Positions 36,401 to 48,926 of a DNA stretch of 64,000 nt are shown here, one piece after another. Source of the DNA: Clitopilus passeckerianus (lineage: Eukaryota; Basidiomycota; Agaricomycetes; Agaricales; Entolomataceae); NCBI GenBank assembly GCA_944990035.1, contig CALYLX010000145.1, positions 62,001-126,000 on the forward strand, written 5' to 3'. The stretch's first letter is position 1; the number at the start of each line of letters is the position of its first letter. The notes below the pieces were generated by a model. It ran no database searches and was not told where the DNA came from. It was given only the letters and a program-made list of their open reading frames with translations. A program made the position numbers and the translations under genes.

Positions 36401-38137
36401 TGTTTTGGATACACCTTCGACGAATTGGATGTCTGTTCAGATCAAAGGAGCTGATTCACCGGTCCAAAAGGATGAGATGATTTGGCTGCTAACTTGAAGT
36501 AGGACGACGGGTCAATTTTAGACCTTACATCACCCACGACAGGGATGAGTACCAAAGCCGCTCAGCAAATTGAGTTGACTGAGTACCTAACAAATAGAAC
36601 ATCGCGGCTCAGGTGCAACTCGACCGTGAGATCTTTGTCGACCACCGCTCTGACACAGCTTGTTCTCAACGTTGATGGTGTATTTTAGTACACCATCCAA
36701 CCCTCCTCAGATCCTCCTTACCATATCTTCCTGACAACTGACCCTTGTCCCCAACCATCTTGGGATGGCTGTCCAGTCTCAGAAATCGATCGGTCTATCA
36801 CATGAACCAAGACTTGTGAAATTGGGCACGGACCGACAGGCCACCTAGTCGACATGGCCAGACCAACTGGCCGCCTCGTTCTGATCGCGCTCAAGTAAAA
36901 AATGTGGTATCAAGATCTGTTTCTCCTCAACCTCGGAATATGGTGGGAGGACAGGAGCATGCTTAGTGGGTTAGCACGCTCGGACAGCGGATCCTTGTCG
37001 CCGCGGCTGCATGTTCATTGATACTTCACCGGGCCCGTGAAAAGTGCTGGGTACTTGCTCAAGCATGTAACCTACATGGTGTGGCTCTTGCATGATGCTC
37101 ACGGTCTTGAAAATCACCACGCGGTCAACGACTCAGAACATCACCACTTTGACCAAAACTGTCATCCTACCTGTACATTGGGACCGGACTCCGAACTCGC
37201 CGTCAATAGCTTCATCGTATTTGTCTTTTGTGCTGCTATTTCAGGAAACTTAGGCTCACTGACGGTACACACTTACCTGATTCATCTCCTTACACACAAC
37301 AAAGTCTGCGTACATGGGAAAATAGACCGAGTATATCATGACTGTTCTCACATCTTTCATTCCCTCGTGGCGCCCACGGGTTCAAAGTCAACGGTACTGT
37401 CGACACATTAGCTTCCTAACGTTCTCACAGTCGCCACCACCTCCTTGCCAAGATTGTCAAAAGAGAAAAAAAGAGACTTGATTAGGTTGGGAAATCTTCA
37501 TGATATCGTAGCCTAGGCTGCCCTTTCATAGATAGCCCTAATGTGGGTTACTGTCACGGTACCAAACCCCTTTGAGCGGCATTCGACGGGCCGCTGGGGT
37601 CCGGGACCGAGCCGCCCGAATACTGCAAGAAAGCTGGATTAGTAGTACCGAGAACTGACTGTCAGCTTGGTGGAAGGCTTGAAACTGCTCAATACAGGAT
37701 CTTGAAATTTTCTGTGGTCAACCGGTCTCGCCGCCCTTCTAGTCCCCGGGCTCATCAGCGAAATGGCTACTGACTTCCGAGGAAAAACATGATGTCGCAA
37801 TATATCCTCCTTCCCCTCGTCTCCGTGTTCTGTTATGTTTTCTGACGATTCTCCCAGTCTGCCACTTTTTAGCAGAGGTCACAATGTTGCTTGCCACGAG
37901 ATTGAGTTTCCTACTAGCTGCATCATTTGACTATCTATGGTCTTGTCGCTCGCATGGACAGCAGCATCACCGAAGAGATCTCTGGAATCCTCCACGTCGA
38001 CTCATTCTGCGGAGCTTTTACAGAAGAACGTATAAAAGTGGATGAATGGCCCTACCAGATCCTCACTCAACACTCGACGAAGGTAGTCACATCCTATCCA
38101 CGCTTCGGCCTACATCTCTATTCTATCTACGCTCGAA
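36401..38137. other. Intergenic region
   Basis: Mostly nothing supportable. The minus strand at 36.6-36.7 kb has a short protein-like phrase (YTINVENK) that may belong to the decayed gene to the left. A plus frame at 37037-37411 is unrecognised. The right end is the promoter of the PL14-like gene. Confidence 0.35.
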
Positions 38138-39248
38138 ATGGCTTTCTCGCTCCGCCTCATCGGCCTATTATGTGTTTTTGCACCCATAGTTCCAATCTAT
38201 TGCGCCACTGTGCCATTCGATGGACTTGCAGACAAACGTGCGAGTCATCTAGACCCCAAAAACGCACCGAGTCCCCACCGTAACGCTACGGCCAATGCTG
38301 CCCCCGATCTTTCCTGGCTCTTTCCCGCGGGTCAAGGCGTAGCGAAGTGGACGACTGCTCAAGTATCTGGCGCCCTCCCCTTGAACGACGCTACCTTCCG
38401 AATCACCAACAGAGGCCAGCCGCCTTGGACTTACGTCTCTTTCGCAGGGAAGAGCGCTCTCAAAGCTCATTTCCCTAAGGGCAGCTATCGGCCTGGTGCT
38501 ACAGATGCACCGAAGGGAGGCATCTCGTTCTATGCGAAGGGTGCAAGTGCTGCAGAGCTTACGACTGCAAAAGAGGCGACTTTTGCGTACTCCATTTACT
38601 TCCCCAGCAGGTTTGCCTGGGTGAAAGGTGGCAAGGTTCCTGGATTCTGTACGTCATTCTATCGTAATCCGAGAGGTCAGCACTCAAATATGCTTGTAGA
38701 TGGTGGAGACGACGATTCAATTGCTGTCGGCTGCTCTGGTGGCCGTAGAGACACGCGTTGCTTCTCTTCTCGGTTTATGTGGCGTACCGGAGGTGCAGGG
38801 GAGTTGTACACTTACCTGCCACCATACGATGTCCCTGGGTTCGAGGCCAACCAGAAGTTATGCAGGATCCCGAACTCCGTATGCAACCCCCAATACGGAA
38901 CATCGGTAGCCCGTGGTGGCTTCTACTTCAGGGCTGGGGCATGGTCGACCATCGCTGAGCGCGTTAAACTCAATACTGCCGGAAAGGCAGACGGTGAACT
39001 CGAGCTTTATTTCGAGGGAAGGAGTATCGTTAAGGCAACTGGCCTCATTATTCGTGATAGCGATGCAGGGAGGATCAGGGGCCTTTTCATGCAATCGTTC
39101 TTCGGAGGTAAGTTGCCTAGGCTCAGCCTTGCACGAGCAAACTCGCTGACAATTCCTCGTGGCAGGTTCCGATAACAGCTGGGCCACCCCGAAGGACCAG
39201 GATGTCTACTTCGCTGATTTCTCGGTTGCTATCACTCAAAGGCTTTAA
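38138..39248 (+). CDS. Secreted polysaccharide lyase family 14-like protein
   Basis: Two exons (38138-39107, 39166-39248), 350 residues. The signal peptide is MAFSLRLIGLLCVFAPIVPI. It is followed by a Lys-Arg at D-K-R and then the beta-jelly-roll domain typical of the fungal PL14/alginate-lyase-like proteins. Recognisable phrases are KGGISFYAKG, ATFAYSIYFPSRFAWVKGGK, GCSGGRRDTRCFSSRFMWR, GAGELYTYLPPY, GELELYFEGRSI, DSDAGRIRGLFMQSFFGGSD and, across the intron, KDQDVYFADFSVAITQRL. These proteins are common in Agaricomycetes. They are presumed to act on glucuronan-like or other uronic-acid polymers outside the cell, but the substrate is not established by sequence. Confidence 0.85.
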
Positions 39249-40216
39249 GCTATAGAACGTAGAATTATGTGTACTGATAGTTCGTGTAACTATTGACTGG
39301 CTATCATTTGGAAATATTAACTTTTTATTTTTCTATTCTGTCGTAGCTTGGAGCTGGCCTTGCCCGATTTAACTCCCCGAACGAACGAACTCAGCCATAC
39401 GAGCCGAAAAGGCTGAAAATGAACAACGGAAGGTCCTGGCCAACCCAGAACTTGCCGGTTTTATGTCGCTCAGCTAGACATACTTCATCAACTCTACTGC
39501 CTGACCTGGAATACTTCTAAGCACTCTCAGAAGATGATACCGTATCAGATATGTAAGAATCCTACGTTTTCACCAGGTCATCCAAGTGGACACTTCCGAC
39601 GCGCATTCACCGGCACTTTTGTCAGATACCACGCGGGCCAATTGCAGTGATAATCGCTTCTCGATTCCATACACATGCGTGTATACATTTTGGCGGACAT
39701 GTATGCTCACTGCACGGATTTACACAGTCGTGTTAACTCGAGAAGTACCACGGTAACCTGTCATGGATGAACCCGCTGCTCAAGGAGAGCGGGGTGGCAT
39801 CAAACTCCGGAGGCCATATATTGTAGATCCTTGGCATTATCGACAGATCCAAGCAGATCACATCACAATAATGTCTATGCTATGATCATGATGAGATAAC
39901 GTCCCGTTAATTATCCTTCGGGCATCCAATTTGGTCACCAGAATCTCCTCAGAATTCGAAGACTCTTACAACTAGCAGGGTTTCCCCCTGGTAAGCGACT
40001 GTTGCGTGCTGCAAGATCGACGCATCTAGTTTTCGATGCCTGAATTGCAGCCATGTTTGGATTTTGGGTTGCTCCCCGGCAATTTCTCTATGTTGTAAAT
40101 CGTGTCAGTCAGTATAACTTCATGGAGAGGAAGTGATGTTGAGCATAGCGCCGGTTACCTCCCATGGCCCTTCGGAGTTATTCTGTCGACTTATGCGTTC
40201 TACCAATACCTGACAG
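39249..40216. repeat. 3' flank of the PL14-like gene, partly duplicated at 41100-41460
   Basis: The stretch CTATTGACTGGCTATCATT (39290-39308) and following blocks recur from about 41124, including a TTGGCGGACAT-type block. No gene in either copy. Confidence 0.6.
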
Positions 40217-40225
40217 TATAAAAGG
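40217..40225 (+). promoter_or_regulatory. TATA box of four-cysteine gene B
   Basis: TATAAAAGG 95 bp before the ATG, followed by CCTAGCAG and TATCAACAACCAACA, a promoter block shared with genes D and A. Confidence 0.7.
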
Positions 40226-40311
40226 CCTAGCAGGTGTGGGTGAGCTATCAACAACCAACATTCTCCAGCCTCTCACCAGCCACACGACAATTCTCTACTC
40301 CTCCATCAATC

Positions 40312-40618
40312 ATGAAATTGCTCGCTATCTCCCTCGCAGCAACTCTAATTTACCTCGTCGCTGCTGCTCCCTCACCCAATCACGTTGCTGGCCATATCCA
40401 AGAGGCGGATACAGTTGATAAAAGGACCTTTGTTGACGTATGCGGACTTCGTTGCAGCGCTGCAGGACATTCCAGCATTGGGAGTCAGCATCAATACATC
40501 GATGGCGTATTCAGGTGGGTTTCTTGAGATTCACCAAGTATCTATCCCCCATGGTTGACGCTCGAATTTTCTACCACTCAAAAGCTGCCTCTGTTCCGAT
40601 GGAGCCGTGGTATACTAG
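40312..40618 (+). CDS. Small secreted four-cysteine protein B
   Basis: Two exons (40312-40514, 40585-40618), 78 residues. Signal peptide MKLLAISLAATLIYLVAAAP. Lys-Arg occurs in TVDKRTFVDV, with the mature part starting at the Thr. Cysteines in C-GLR-C and, after the intron, C-L-C followed by SDG: the C-x3-C / C-x-C pattern. The spacing between the pairs (20 residues) is the longest of the four paralogues. Role unknown. Confidence 0.75.
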
Positions 40619-40942
40619 GGACCGCGCTGCGCACGGGATTGCCCACTACCCTTGGATAATAAGATAGCGCACGGCCATTTTACTAGATCATCAATTAATC
40701 ACTTACATATCACTTTGCTGCAAACTGTACATATTTTATCCTCCATCATTGGGCTCAATCTATGAAGCAAGATTACACTCCCTTCTAAGTCTTCCATCTG
40801 AGAGTCGTATGTTGTCCTCGAGCCTCGAAGGATTATTTTGACTATAGAAACTGACTGAATTTGAAATTCAATGAATGGACATCCTATAGATATCCTCACG
40901 ACGCCTGATGGGATTTATCGTGAAGAAGAGAACGCGTCAGAT

Positions 40943-41098
40943 CACGTGGTGTTTAGGGCTGGTCTACGACACTGGTGACTGGGCTCGACGTATCACCGTG
41001 GCACGCAGCCGCAAGCACTAAATTCTTCGGAAGGAGTACTCGTACTGCCTTTCCTTCTGCCGCCAGGACACTGAAGGAAATTCATCGCACATCCAGCT
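40943..41098 (+). pseudogene. Duplicated 5' fragment of SEC31
   Basis: Aligns with 43578-43740, covering the proximal SEC31 promoter and the first codons (encoding LKEIHRTS). The SEC31 start ATG is replaced by AGG and the copy stops after about ten codons. It marks the endpoint of a segmental duplication that carried a four-cysteine gene together with its SEC31-side flank. Confidence 0.8.
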
Positions 41099-41763
41099 AA
41101 AGTGTACCGATAGTTTGAGTAGCTATCGACTGGCTATCATTCGGAAAATTAACTCGTTATTTATTCCCTTCTGCCGTGTCCCCGAGCTGAGCTTCCACTC
41201 GGTATGAGTTCCAAGCAATATGCCGCGATAACGAGCTGAAAAGGCTGAAGCTGAACAAACAGACTTGGCCGAACAAGGATTCGCCTTTTGTCTCGCTCAG
41301 GTATGCAGACGTGTTCCGATGCTTTAACCAGCACTTCTGATGCCTATTCAATTTTGTTGGATACCCCAGCCGAGTGAAAATCACTTCTCAAGCTTGTCAC
41401 ATACACATTATGCATTTCGGCGGACATACATCTACACCACACGGAGGTACATCTTACCAGCTGTAGGGCTTCACCGCCTGCAAGCGGCCTGAATGGTGTC
41501 TGTAAGCGACTTCTACTCGCGCTTCAACGAGTGCTACCGACGCGAGTGTTTGGATCCTGGTTTCCTGCCTTACTTCCATCTGGACTTTCCGGTAACTTTT
41601 CCAGTCGGGGATTTGCGTAAATCCCTTGGTAGACCGGATATTGATTTCACCAGTGTCCGTCACCCAGCGAGCGTTGAGGGGAGTGGAGTAGAGAGTAGCA
41701 CCAGCAATTTCTCTTGGCCCCTCCGGGTAATTTCGTTGACTTGTGTATGCTCCTTTATAGCTG

Positions 41764-41772
41764 TATAAGAGC
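41764..41772 (+). promoter_or_regulatory. Weakened TATA box of four-cysteine gene C
   Basis: TATAAGAGC, where paralogues have TATAAAAGG, 91 bp before the ATG and followed by the shared GGTATCAATAATCAACA block. Expression may be lower than that of B and D. Confidence 0.5.
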
Positions 41773-41854
41773 TGTACCAGATTGGGCGAGGTATCAATAA
41801 TCAACAACTTCAAGTGTCTACCCAGCCGCAACCCAACTCGTCAGTCTTCCAATC

Positions 41855-42147
41855 ATGAAATTGCTTGCTGTCATCCTCGCTGCAACCCTTAATTCCATCG
41901 TCTCCGCTGCTCCTAGACCCAACCCTGTCGAAGAACTGGTCACGGTTGATAGACGAACCTATGTTGATCCTAATTCTGCATGCGGCCTCATTTGCGAGAA
42001 TCTGAGGCATCCCAAGCCTGGTATATTTAGCTACACAACAGTGAGGTGGGTTTTAATTTCAAGTGAGCATACATCACCCATGGTTGACATTTGAATTTTC
42101 TACGACTTGAAAGCTGCACTTGTGCCGACGGATTCTTCATACCGTAA
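41855..42147 (+). CDS. Small secreted four-cysteine protein C
   Basis: Two exons (41855-42045, 42114-42147), 74 residues. Signal peptide MKLLAVILAATLNSIVSAAP. The processing site is Arg-Arg (TVDRRTYVDP) rather than Lys-Arg. Cysteines in C-GLI-C, then C-T-C with ADG. The conserved C-x3-C / C-x-C spacing, the T-aromatic/aliphatic-V/I-D start of the mature part and the intron position match A, B and D. No lesion in the coding sequence. Confidence 0.73.
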
Positions 42148-42869
42148 CAGCTAGGATAGTAAATATGATAGGCTGGGCAATATGTTATCACTTGCTTGAC
42201 AAAATGTTACCAACTGTACGAATTTTATTCTCCGTCAAAGAACTCAATCCGATCTTATCGAGCAATATTACACGGTACACCGCCTGTTCGATCTAAGGAT
42301 TCAGACTAGAAAATAGCTCGCTGGTGCCGGGCGCAGGGACACTGTGGACTATCGGAAATCCGGCATAAAATGCCATAATAATTTGTCATGGATGGACACG
42401 TTGCTCAAGAGAGAGAGACTGCATCAAATTCCGGTGGCCGTATTATTGCAGATCCAATGCAGATCCCAATATTGCGTGCACCGATGAGATCCTGCCAACT
42501 ACCCCTGGGCGTCTAATGCACTCGAACTGGTGAGTAAATCACCACAGGCTGCCCACAATTCGGTAATCCTGGCGATCAGGGAAGCTTAGCCGCTGGGTAC
42601 TGTCTGTAAGCGGCTCCGGCAAGGTTTTCGATGAATAGTGGCATCGAGGCCAATGGTTAGATCTCGGTTTCCTACATTACTTCCATGGTCTGGACTTCCC
42701 GGTAATTTCCTTATGTCCGGAATTCGGTAGTGAAACTTGATATCGATCCACCAGTGTCAGTCGGTCGGTCAGCGTGGAAGGGGAGTGGAGTAGAGCGTTG
42801 CGCTGGTAATCTCTCGAGTCCCCTCCGAGTAATTCTAGTTACTTATGTATGCTCCTTGATATCCTACGG

Positions 42870-42878
42870 TATAAAAGG
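42870..42878 (+). promoter_or_regulatory. TATA box of four-cysteine gene D
   Basis: TATAAAAGG 94 bp before the ATG, then ACTAG and GGTATCAACAACCAACA, the same promoter block as gene B. Confidence 0.7.
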
Positions 42879-42963
42879 ACTAGTACGAGTGGGCAAGGTA
42901 TCAACAACCAACAATTTCAACATCTACTCGGTCGCACGCCGATTCACCAGTCCTCGATCAATC

Positions 42964-43242
42964 ATGAAGTTGCTCGCTATCACCATCGCTGCAACCCTTA
43001 TTTCCATCGTCTCCGCTGTTCCGGGACCAAATCCTATCTATAAAAGAACCTGGGTTGATCCTGATGTCGCATGCAACCTTCATTGCGAGAATGCGGGGCA
43101 TGGAACGCCTGCCACATTCAATTACACAATTGGGGGGTAGGTGTCTAGTTCAATCGCATACGTCACCTATGGCTGATGCTTCAATTTCCTCCAACTCTAT
43201 AGTTGCGATTGCGCTGATGGCTTCCATTTAACATTGGTTTAA
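42964..43242 (+). CDS. Small secreted four-cysteine protein D
   Basis: Two exons (42964-43136, 43203-43242), 70 residues. Signal peptide MKLLAITIAATLISIVSAVP, the shortest propeptide of the family (GPNPIY), then Lys-Arg and mature TWVDPDVACNLHCENAG. Cysteines in C-NLH-C and C-D-C with ADG. It sits next to SEC31, and its 3' flank matches that of gene B, so it is likely the source copy of B. It may mature into a peptide of about 44 residues with two disulfides. Confidence 0.75.
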
Positions 43243-43707
43243 CAGATATAGCAGACTGGCAAATACGTATTTCAGCCTCTCGTTTGACCTCCGCACCGTG
43301 GTCATTTTAGTTGCTGGATCATCGATCATCAGTTGGAAATTCATCCTCCATCAGAGGACTCAATCGATAGAGCAATGTTACACCGCTTTAGAATTCTCAA
43401 TCTAAGAGGCTGGACTATAAATGGGTTGCTCTTGAATTTCGAGCTGACGTCAACCGCAATGGACGTCGTGGGCCATCAGCCAAGGAACTTCAGTCTCAAT
43501 CAAAGTACTGAAAGCTGTTTTGGCGTCATACCCGACGAATTGGTAGATCATGAACATGCCACTACCTTTGACGCGGCTCACGTGAGGTTTAGGGCCGGTC
43601 TACGCCACTGGGCTCGACGTGTCACCGTGGTGATCAGTGCGGCACGCAACCGCAAGCACACCAAATTCTTCGGGAAAAGCTCTCGTACTGCTTTTCCTTC
43701 CGCCGCC
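43243..43707. other. Intergenic region between four-cysteine gene D and SEC31
   Basis: SEC31 promoter. The part 43578-43707 is the source of the duplicated fragment at 40.9-41.1 kb. Confidence 0.55.
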
Positions 43708-46700
43708 ATGAAACTGAAGGAAATTCACCGCACATCCACCTTTGCGTGGTCTCCTACGGCATCGTTGCCTTTGTTGGCGACAGGAACCGTCGCAGGAGCG
43801 TTGGACGAGAGTTTTAGCAATGAAAGTCAATTGGAGATTTGGGCCCCAAATTTCTTGGATAGGGACGAGTTTGAACTCGGTACTGAGGTTGGACCAAAAG
43901 GAGTCATAAAGGATACGCAAAGGTCAGGATGATTGGGGTTCGTTGGTTAACACAAAAGCTGACAATCGCCCAGATTTAATCGTTTGGCCTGGGGCGCAGT
44001 TTACGATAATCGGCCTCAAGGAGTCATTGCAGCTGGCTTGGAGAATGGAGAGCTCGCGCTCTGGGATCCTGCAAAGATTGTTGCTGGCTTCGAGTAAGTA
44101 TGGTTCTCGTCAGTACGATTACGCGCTAACGCATACGGTTCAATAGAGCTTCCGATTCACTCATCATGAGGCATTCCGCCCATAAAGGACCTGTTCGTGG
44201 TCTTGACTTCAATCCTATCCAGACCAACCTCCTTGCTTCTGGTGGTGTTGCTGGCGAGGTGTTTATCTGGGATGTCAAGGATCCGTCAAAACCCTACGCC
44301 CCAACTACCCAAAAAACAAGCAAGCTTGACGAAATAACGTCCGTTGCTTGGAATCAGCAGGTGCAGTATGTTCTTGCCGGCGCAAGCAGTACTGGATACA
44401 CTGTGGTCTGGGATTTACGAGGGAAGAGGGAGGTCGTCAGTTTGGCATACGGTGGAGGTGCTGGGACCCAAGCCGGTCAAATGAATTTGAGTAATAGCAT
44501 GGCCGTCGGCGGGAGGAGAGGAATGAGCGATATCGCTTGGCATCCTGATAATGTAAGTATTTTATTACCCTACTTCGGCAGGTATTGACAAATTTTGTTC
44601 AACAGGCCACAAGGCTAGTTACCGCCTCCGAAGATGATTCTTCTCCGGTCATCATGGTTTGGGATCTAAGAAACGCACGTGCCCCCGAGAAGGTTCGCTC
44701 AAATGAGATTACTTTCTGCCCGCATAGTTCTAATCTTTGTTACAGATTCTGAACGGTCACGATAAAGGTGTCCTGTCCCTCTCGTGGTGTAAGCAGGATG
44801 CCGATCTCCTGCTGTCTTGTGGCAAGGATAACCGTGCTCTTTGCTGGAACCCTCAAACATCCGAGATCATTGGCGAGGTTAGTTTTGTAAAATATCAAAT
44901 TCTTCTGAATTTGCGCTTACACCCACTTGCAGTTGCCTTCTGCTGAAAATTGGGCCTTCCAAGTCGACTGGTGTCCACGCAATCCCGATTTGTTCGCCAC
45001 TGCATTCTTCGACGGAACCATTGGCATCCACTCTGTCCAGTCTACGAACGAGCCTGCTACATCTGCTCCTCAACCCAGGACCGCCCGTGCTGACGGGTCA
45101 GATGTCTTCGACGTTGGTTCCACCTCCCGTACCGTTTCAAGCGCTACTCTCTCCCTCAACCAACCGCCGAAATGGCTCCGTCGCCCCACCAGCGCCCAAT
45201 TCGGTTTCGGTGGGAAGTTGGTTAGCGTCAGCAACTTGCCCAATGCCCAGGGAAAGAATCAGAGCAGCGTCGTGCATATCCGGAAGATCGTCACGGAGCA
45301 GGAGTTTGCTGATCGTGCGAGCAAGTTGCAGCAGGCGATTGAAGGAGGGGCGGAGAGTTTGCATGCCTTCGCTGAAGAGTTGAAGGGGCAGGAGCAGGGA
45401 GAAGTGCAGAAGAAAGCCGGATGGAAGGCTCTATTGAGTCTTTTCAAAGCGGACTCGAGGGAAGAACTGGTCACCCTCCTTGGTTTCTCGAAAGAGGAGG
45501 TTGCTGCAAAGGTCGCGGAAGCTGTCAAGAACTTGCAGCAGTCGCAGGTCATGGACACGAAGGTCAAGGAAGAGGAAGAGACCGAGGAAGGCACTCCACA
45601 TGAACCTGCCGCTTCTCTCCAGGACCCTGAGAATGACAATGTTTCGGTGGGAAGTGACGATAGGGACGATAAGACGCCTTCTGAAGTCAGCGTCAGCACC
45701 AGCGCTCAGTTGGCTGAAACGGAGTCCAACACTACCGGCCCCAGCTTGTTTGGTGACGATGATCCTGCCACACCACACCACGCTGGTATCGATTTCTTCA
45801 ACACCTTCTCAGGTCAAAACCAGAACGAGCCTTTGGTCCCCCATACCAATTACGGTATTGACTCTTCAGTCGCTGCCACAATTGGATCTCGACCAACATC
45901 CGTCACATCAGATGCTGTGAAGAGTGGTATTTTCAAGATATACCCCACCGACGAGTCGGAGACAGACCGACTTGTCACCAAGGCTCTCGTCCTGGGCGAC
46001 TTTGAGTCAGCTGTTGCGCTCTGCATCTCTTCCGACAGATTTGCGGACGCTATCCTCCTCGCTGTTCGTGGTGGCCCCGAATTGCTCGAGAAGACCCAGA
46101 AGGCCTACTTTGAACGTCGCACAACTTCCCTCCCCTACCTTCGCCTCTTCCAATCGATCGTCACCAACGACCTTGCAGACATTGTCCAAAACGCGGACTT
46201 GCAGGAGTGGCAAGAGATTTTCGTTGTCTTGTGCACCTTTGCAAGCAAGGAGGAGTTCCCTGGACTTGCAGAGCAGCTTGGGAGGAGGTTGGAGTTCCAG
46301 TTCACTGTCTCTGCTTCATCGCAGAACGAGCAATTGAAGGAGAACGCCAGAGATTATAGGGAAAATGCTACCCTCACCTACCTTGCCGCTGCCCGACTGG
46401 AGAGGCTGGTCAACATCTGGATTGATGAGCTCGCCGAGGAAGAGAAAAAGTTGGTTGCAGACGAGGAACATCCTGTCTCCAGCAGGCATTCCGCACACAC
46501 TCAAGCTCTACAATCCTTCGTGGAGAAGGTCACCGTGTTCAGATCCGCCACTGCTTACAAGGATTCGGACCTCGCTGCCCCCCTCGGCGATGCCGACGTC
46601 AAGGAATTCAAACTGTCCGTGCTGTATGATCGATACCTCGAATACGCGGATTTGTTGACGACCCAAGGTCTCCTCAAGGAAGCCATCACCTTCCTGAACT

Positions 46701-48428
46701 TGACTCCAGCTGACTACAAGGGCACGAATGGTGCAGATTTCAGCGCAGAGAGGGCCAGGCTGCTCACTGCCACTGGAGCTTCCACCAAGCATGCACCTGC
46801 CGCTGCTCCCGCTGTTGCAAAGGCGCCTGCACCCAACGTCTATGGTGGCGGCTACACAGGCTACGCCCCTGCTCAGCCGGCAGCCCCACTCCAACAGGCC
46901 GCAGCACCCCCCCCGTATCAAACCTACAATACCGGCCATACAGCAGCCGCCGCTCCTGGACCTTTCGTCCCTGCCAATCCCGCAGCCTCGACATATGCGC
47001 CAGCAGCACCTTCGTACACGCAACCTGGACCCTATCAGAACAACCTTACACAGCCACCTCACTTGCGAGCCCAAGCTCCTCCCGCAGGCATCCAAGCTGT
47101 TCCACCACCACCTCGCATTGGCACAAGCGCATCTGGCAGTGCTCTGCCTCCTCCACCTAAGCGTCAAGAAAATGGTGGCTGGAACGATGCACCAAACATC
47201 CCTAGTCGGACCGCCAGCGCTGCTGCAGGAGGCAAACCTGCTGCCATCACCGCTCCGTTCCCCAATTCTGCACCATCCCCAGCTTTCTCTCCTGGAGCAC
47301 CTTACACTAGCCCAGCGACCCAATCAGGCTTCCATCCTCCCCCGAGGCCTGGTAGCGTAGGCGGAGCTCCCCCACCTCGTGGACTTGCTGGACCTCCTCG
47401 TCCTGCGTCAAGAACTATGGCGGGATCTGTTCCTCCTCCCCCGCGAATGATGTCACCTCCTCAAGGACCTCCACCACCGCGTCAACCCACTCCTGGCCAG
47501 TATGCCGCTCCTCCCCAACGCGGTCCTATCCCTGGTCAAACTCCCCCACCACAATCCGGACCTTATGGTAGGCCACCCGTTCCCGGTCAAGGTCCTGGCC
47601 AAGGAGGAATAGGTCAAGCAGCAACTCCTCAACCGCCCCAGGGTCCATATGCTCCCCCACCTCAGCAGCAAGGTCCTTACTCACATCCCGCTGGACGGTC
47701 TCCACAACCTCCCCAGCAGCAACAGTTGCCTCCTTCGGGTCCTTACGGTCCTCCTCCAGGCGCCCAAAGGCAGCCTCCTCCCGGCCCACCATCGATGGCA
47801 GGTGCAGGTCCTGGACCAATGACCGGCCCACCAATGGGTCAAGCTCCTCCGCCTGGCCCAGGTGCGCCTCCAACTGGACCTGCTAGGGCTCCTGCGAAGG
47901 CAGCGGCCAAAGGTCCCCCGCCACCAAAATATCGTGAGGATATACCTGCTATAAGAACTGGACTGCTTGACTAAAATTGCCTTTTCCAGCCCCAGGTGAT
48001 CGGTCCCATATACCTGAGGCACATCGATCAGCTTTCGAGGTCCTCACTGGCCACCTAAATCGCATGAAACAGCAAACACCGGTGCGTAGCTCGTCGGAGA
48101 GGATTGACCTTCCACAACTGACACCGTACTCAGCCGCAGCAAAGACGTATCGTTGAAGATCTCGAACGCAGGCTCAATAACTTGTTTGATGCTCTCAACT
48201 GCGAGACACTGTCACCTGGCATCGTCGATCAGCTTCTGGTGCTAACAAAAGGTTCGTAATTCGCCTAATGCTGAGCTCTGCTTTTTCTGACTCGTTTTAT
48301 GCAGCGATGGAAAACCACGATCGTCCTGCTGCCTTGGCCATTCACGTCGACCTTTTGACCAGAGGCTCTGCAACCGACGACATTGGCATCTGGATGTCGG
48401 GAGTAAAACAATTGATCATGCGGATGTA
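43708..48428 (+). CDS. SEC31: COPII outer-coat protein SEC31
   Basis: Structural subunit that forms, with Sec13, the cage of COPII vesicles leaving the ER. Nine or so exons, about 1,430 residues. The N-terminus [16 protein letters not shown] begins a WD40 propeller ([74 protein letters not shown]). Then come the alpha-helical region ([36 protein letters not shown]), a long Pro/Gln/Gly-rich linker from about 46.8 to 47.9 kb, and a helical C-terminal domain. That last domain ([49 protein letters not shown]) is reached only by splicing out 47932-47988; reading through would end in a short spurious tail. No lesion. Confidence 0.93.
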
Positions 48429-48926
48429 GGGTAGAAGCTAGACGTTATCATTTCCATTTTTTTTCAGAAGGTTCTCATGATTTCAGAATTCAATTCCTTT
48501 TCGTCTACGGAACTCAGTACTTGAGATGTTGAAGACAATTCTTCTGATCGTCTGGCGACAAAGTCGTGTGTGAATTAGTTGCCTTTTTTAGGTAGCTAGA
48601 AGTTATCTCTTACTTTGTCGGAGGGCACTTTAACTATAGTTGGGGGTTCGCGAAGCGTTTCGAAAAAATTAATTAATTAATTGCCGATGGAGCGAGGGAG
48701 AACGGAAATTAATTGATGAGGTACATGTACTACCGTATCGTAGCAACCACCAGCCCGACGAGACCAAAGAAATCGGCAGGAAATCAGTGAACGGGTAGCC
48801 TTACCAAAGAAAAGTATTGATTATATTGCAATTGAGTATCGGAATGCGTTTCGTAGACTGCAAAATGTTTTCCGAGTCAGAATTAGCACTTGAACACCTA
48901 CACAGACAGAAATATCAAACATACCT
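48429..48926. other. Intergenic region
   Basis: 3' flank of SEC31 and of the convergent exonuclease gene. It contains an AATT repeat (48667-48681). No gene. Confidence 0.5.

Noticed and set aside
37037..37411. 124-codon plus-strand frame
   Set aside because: His-rich composition without signal peptide, domain, neighbours or splice support.
46508..47323. 271-codon open frame antisense to SEC31
   Set aside because: Lies opposite the Pro/Ala-rich linker of SEC31, where C-rich codons leave the other strand open; the sense strand is a clear SEC31.
47926..47974. Apparent SEC31 C-terminus [12 protein letters not shown]
   Set aside because: Intronic read-through; splicing 47932-47988 restores the conserved SEC31 C-terminal domain.
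48667..48681. AATT repeat as a transposon end
   Set aside because: Simple low-complexity sequence with no matching inverted copy near 54.5 kb.
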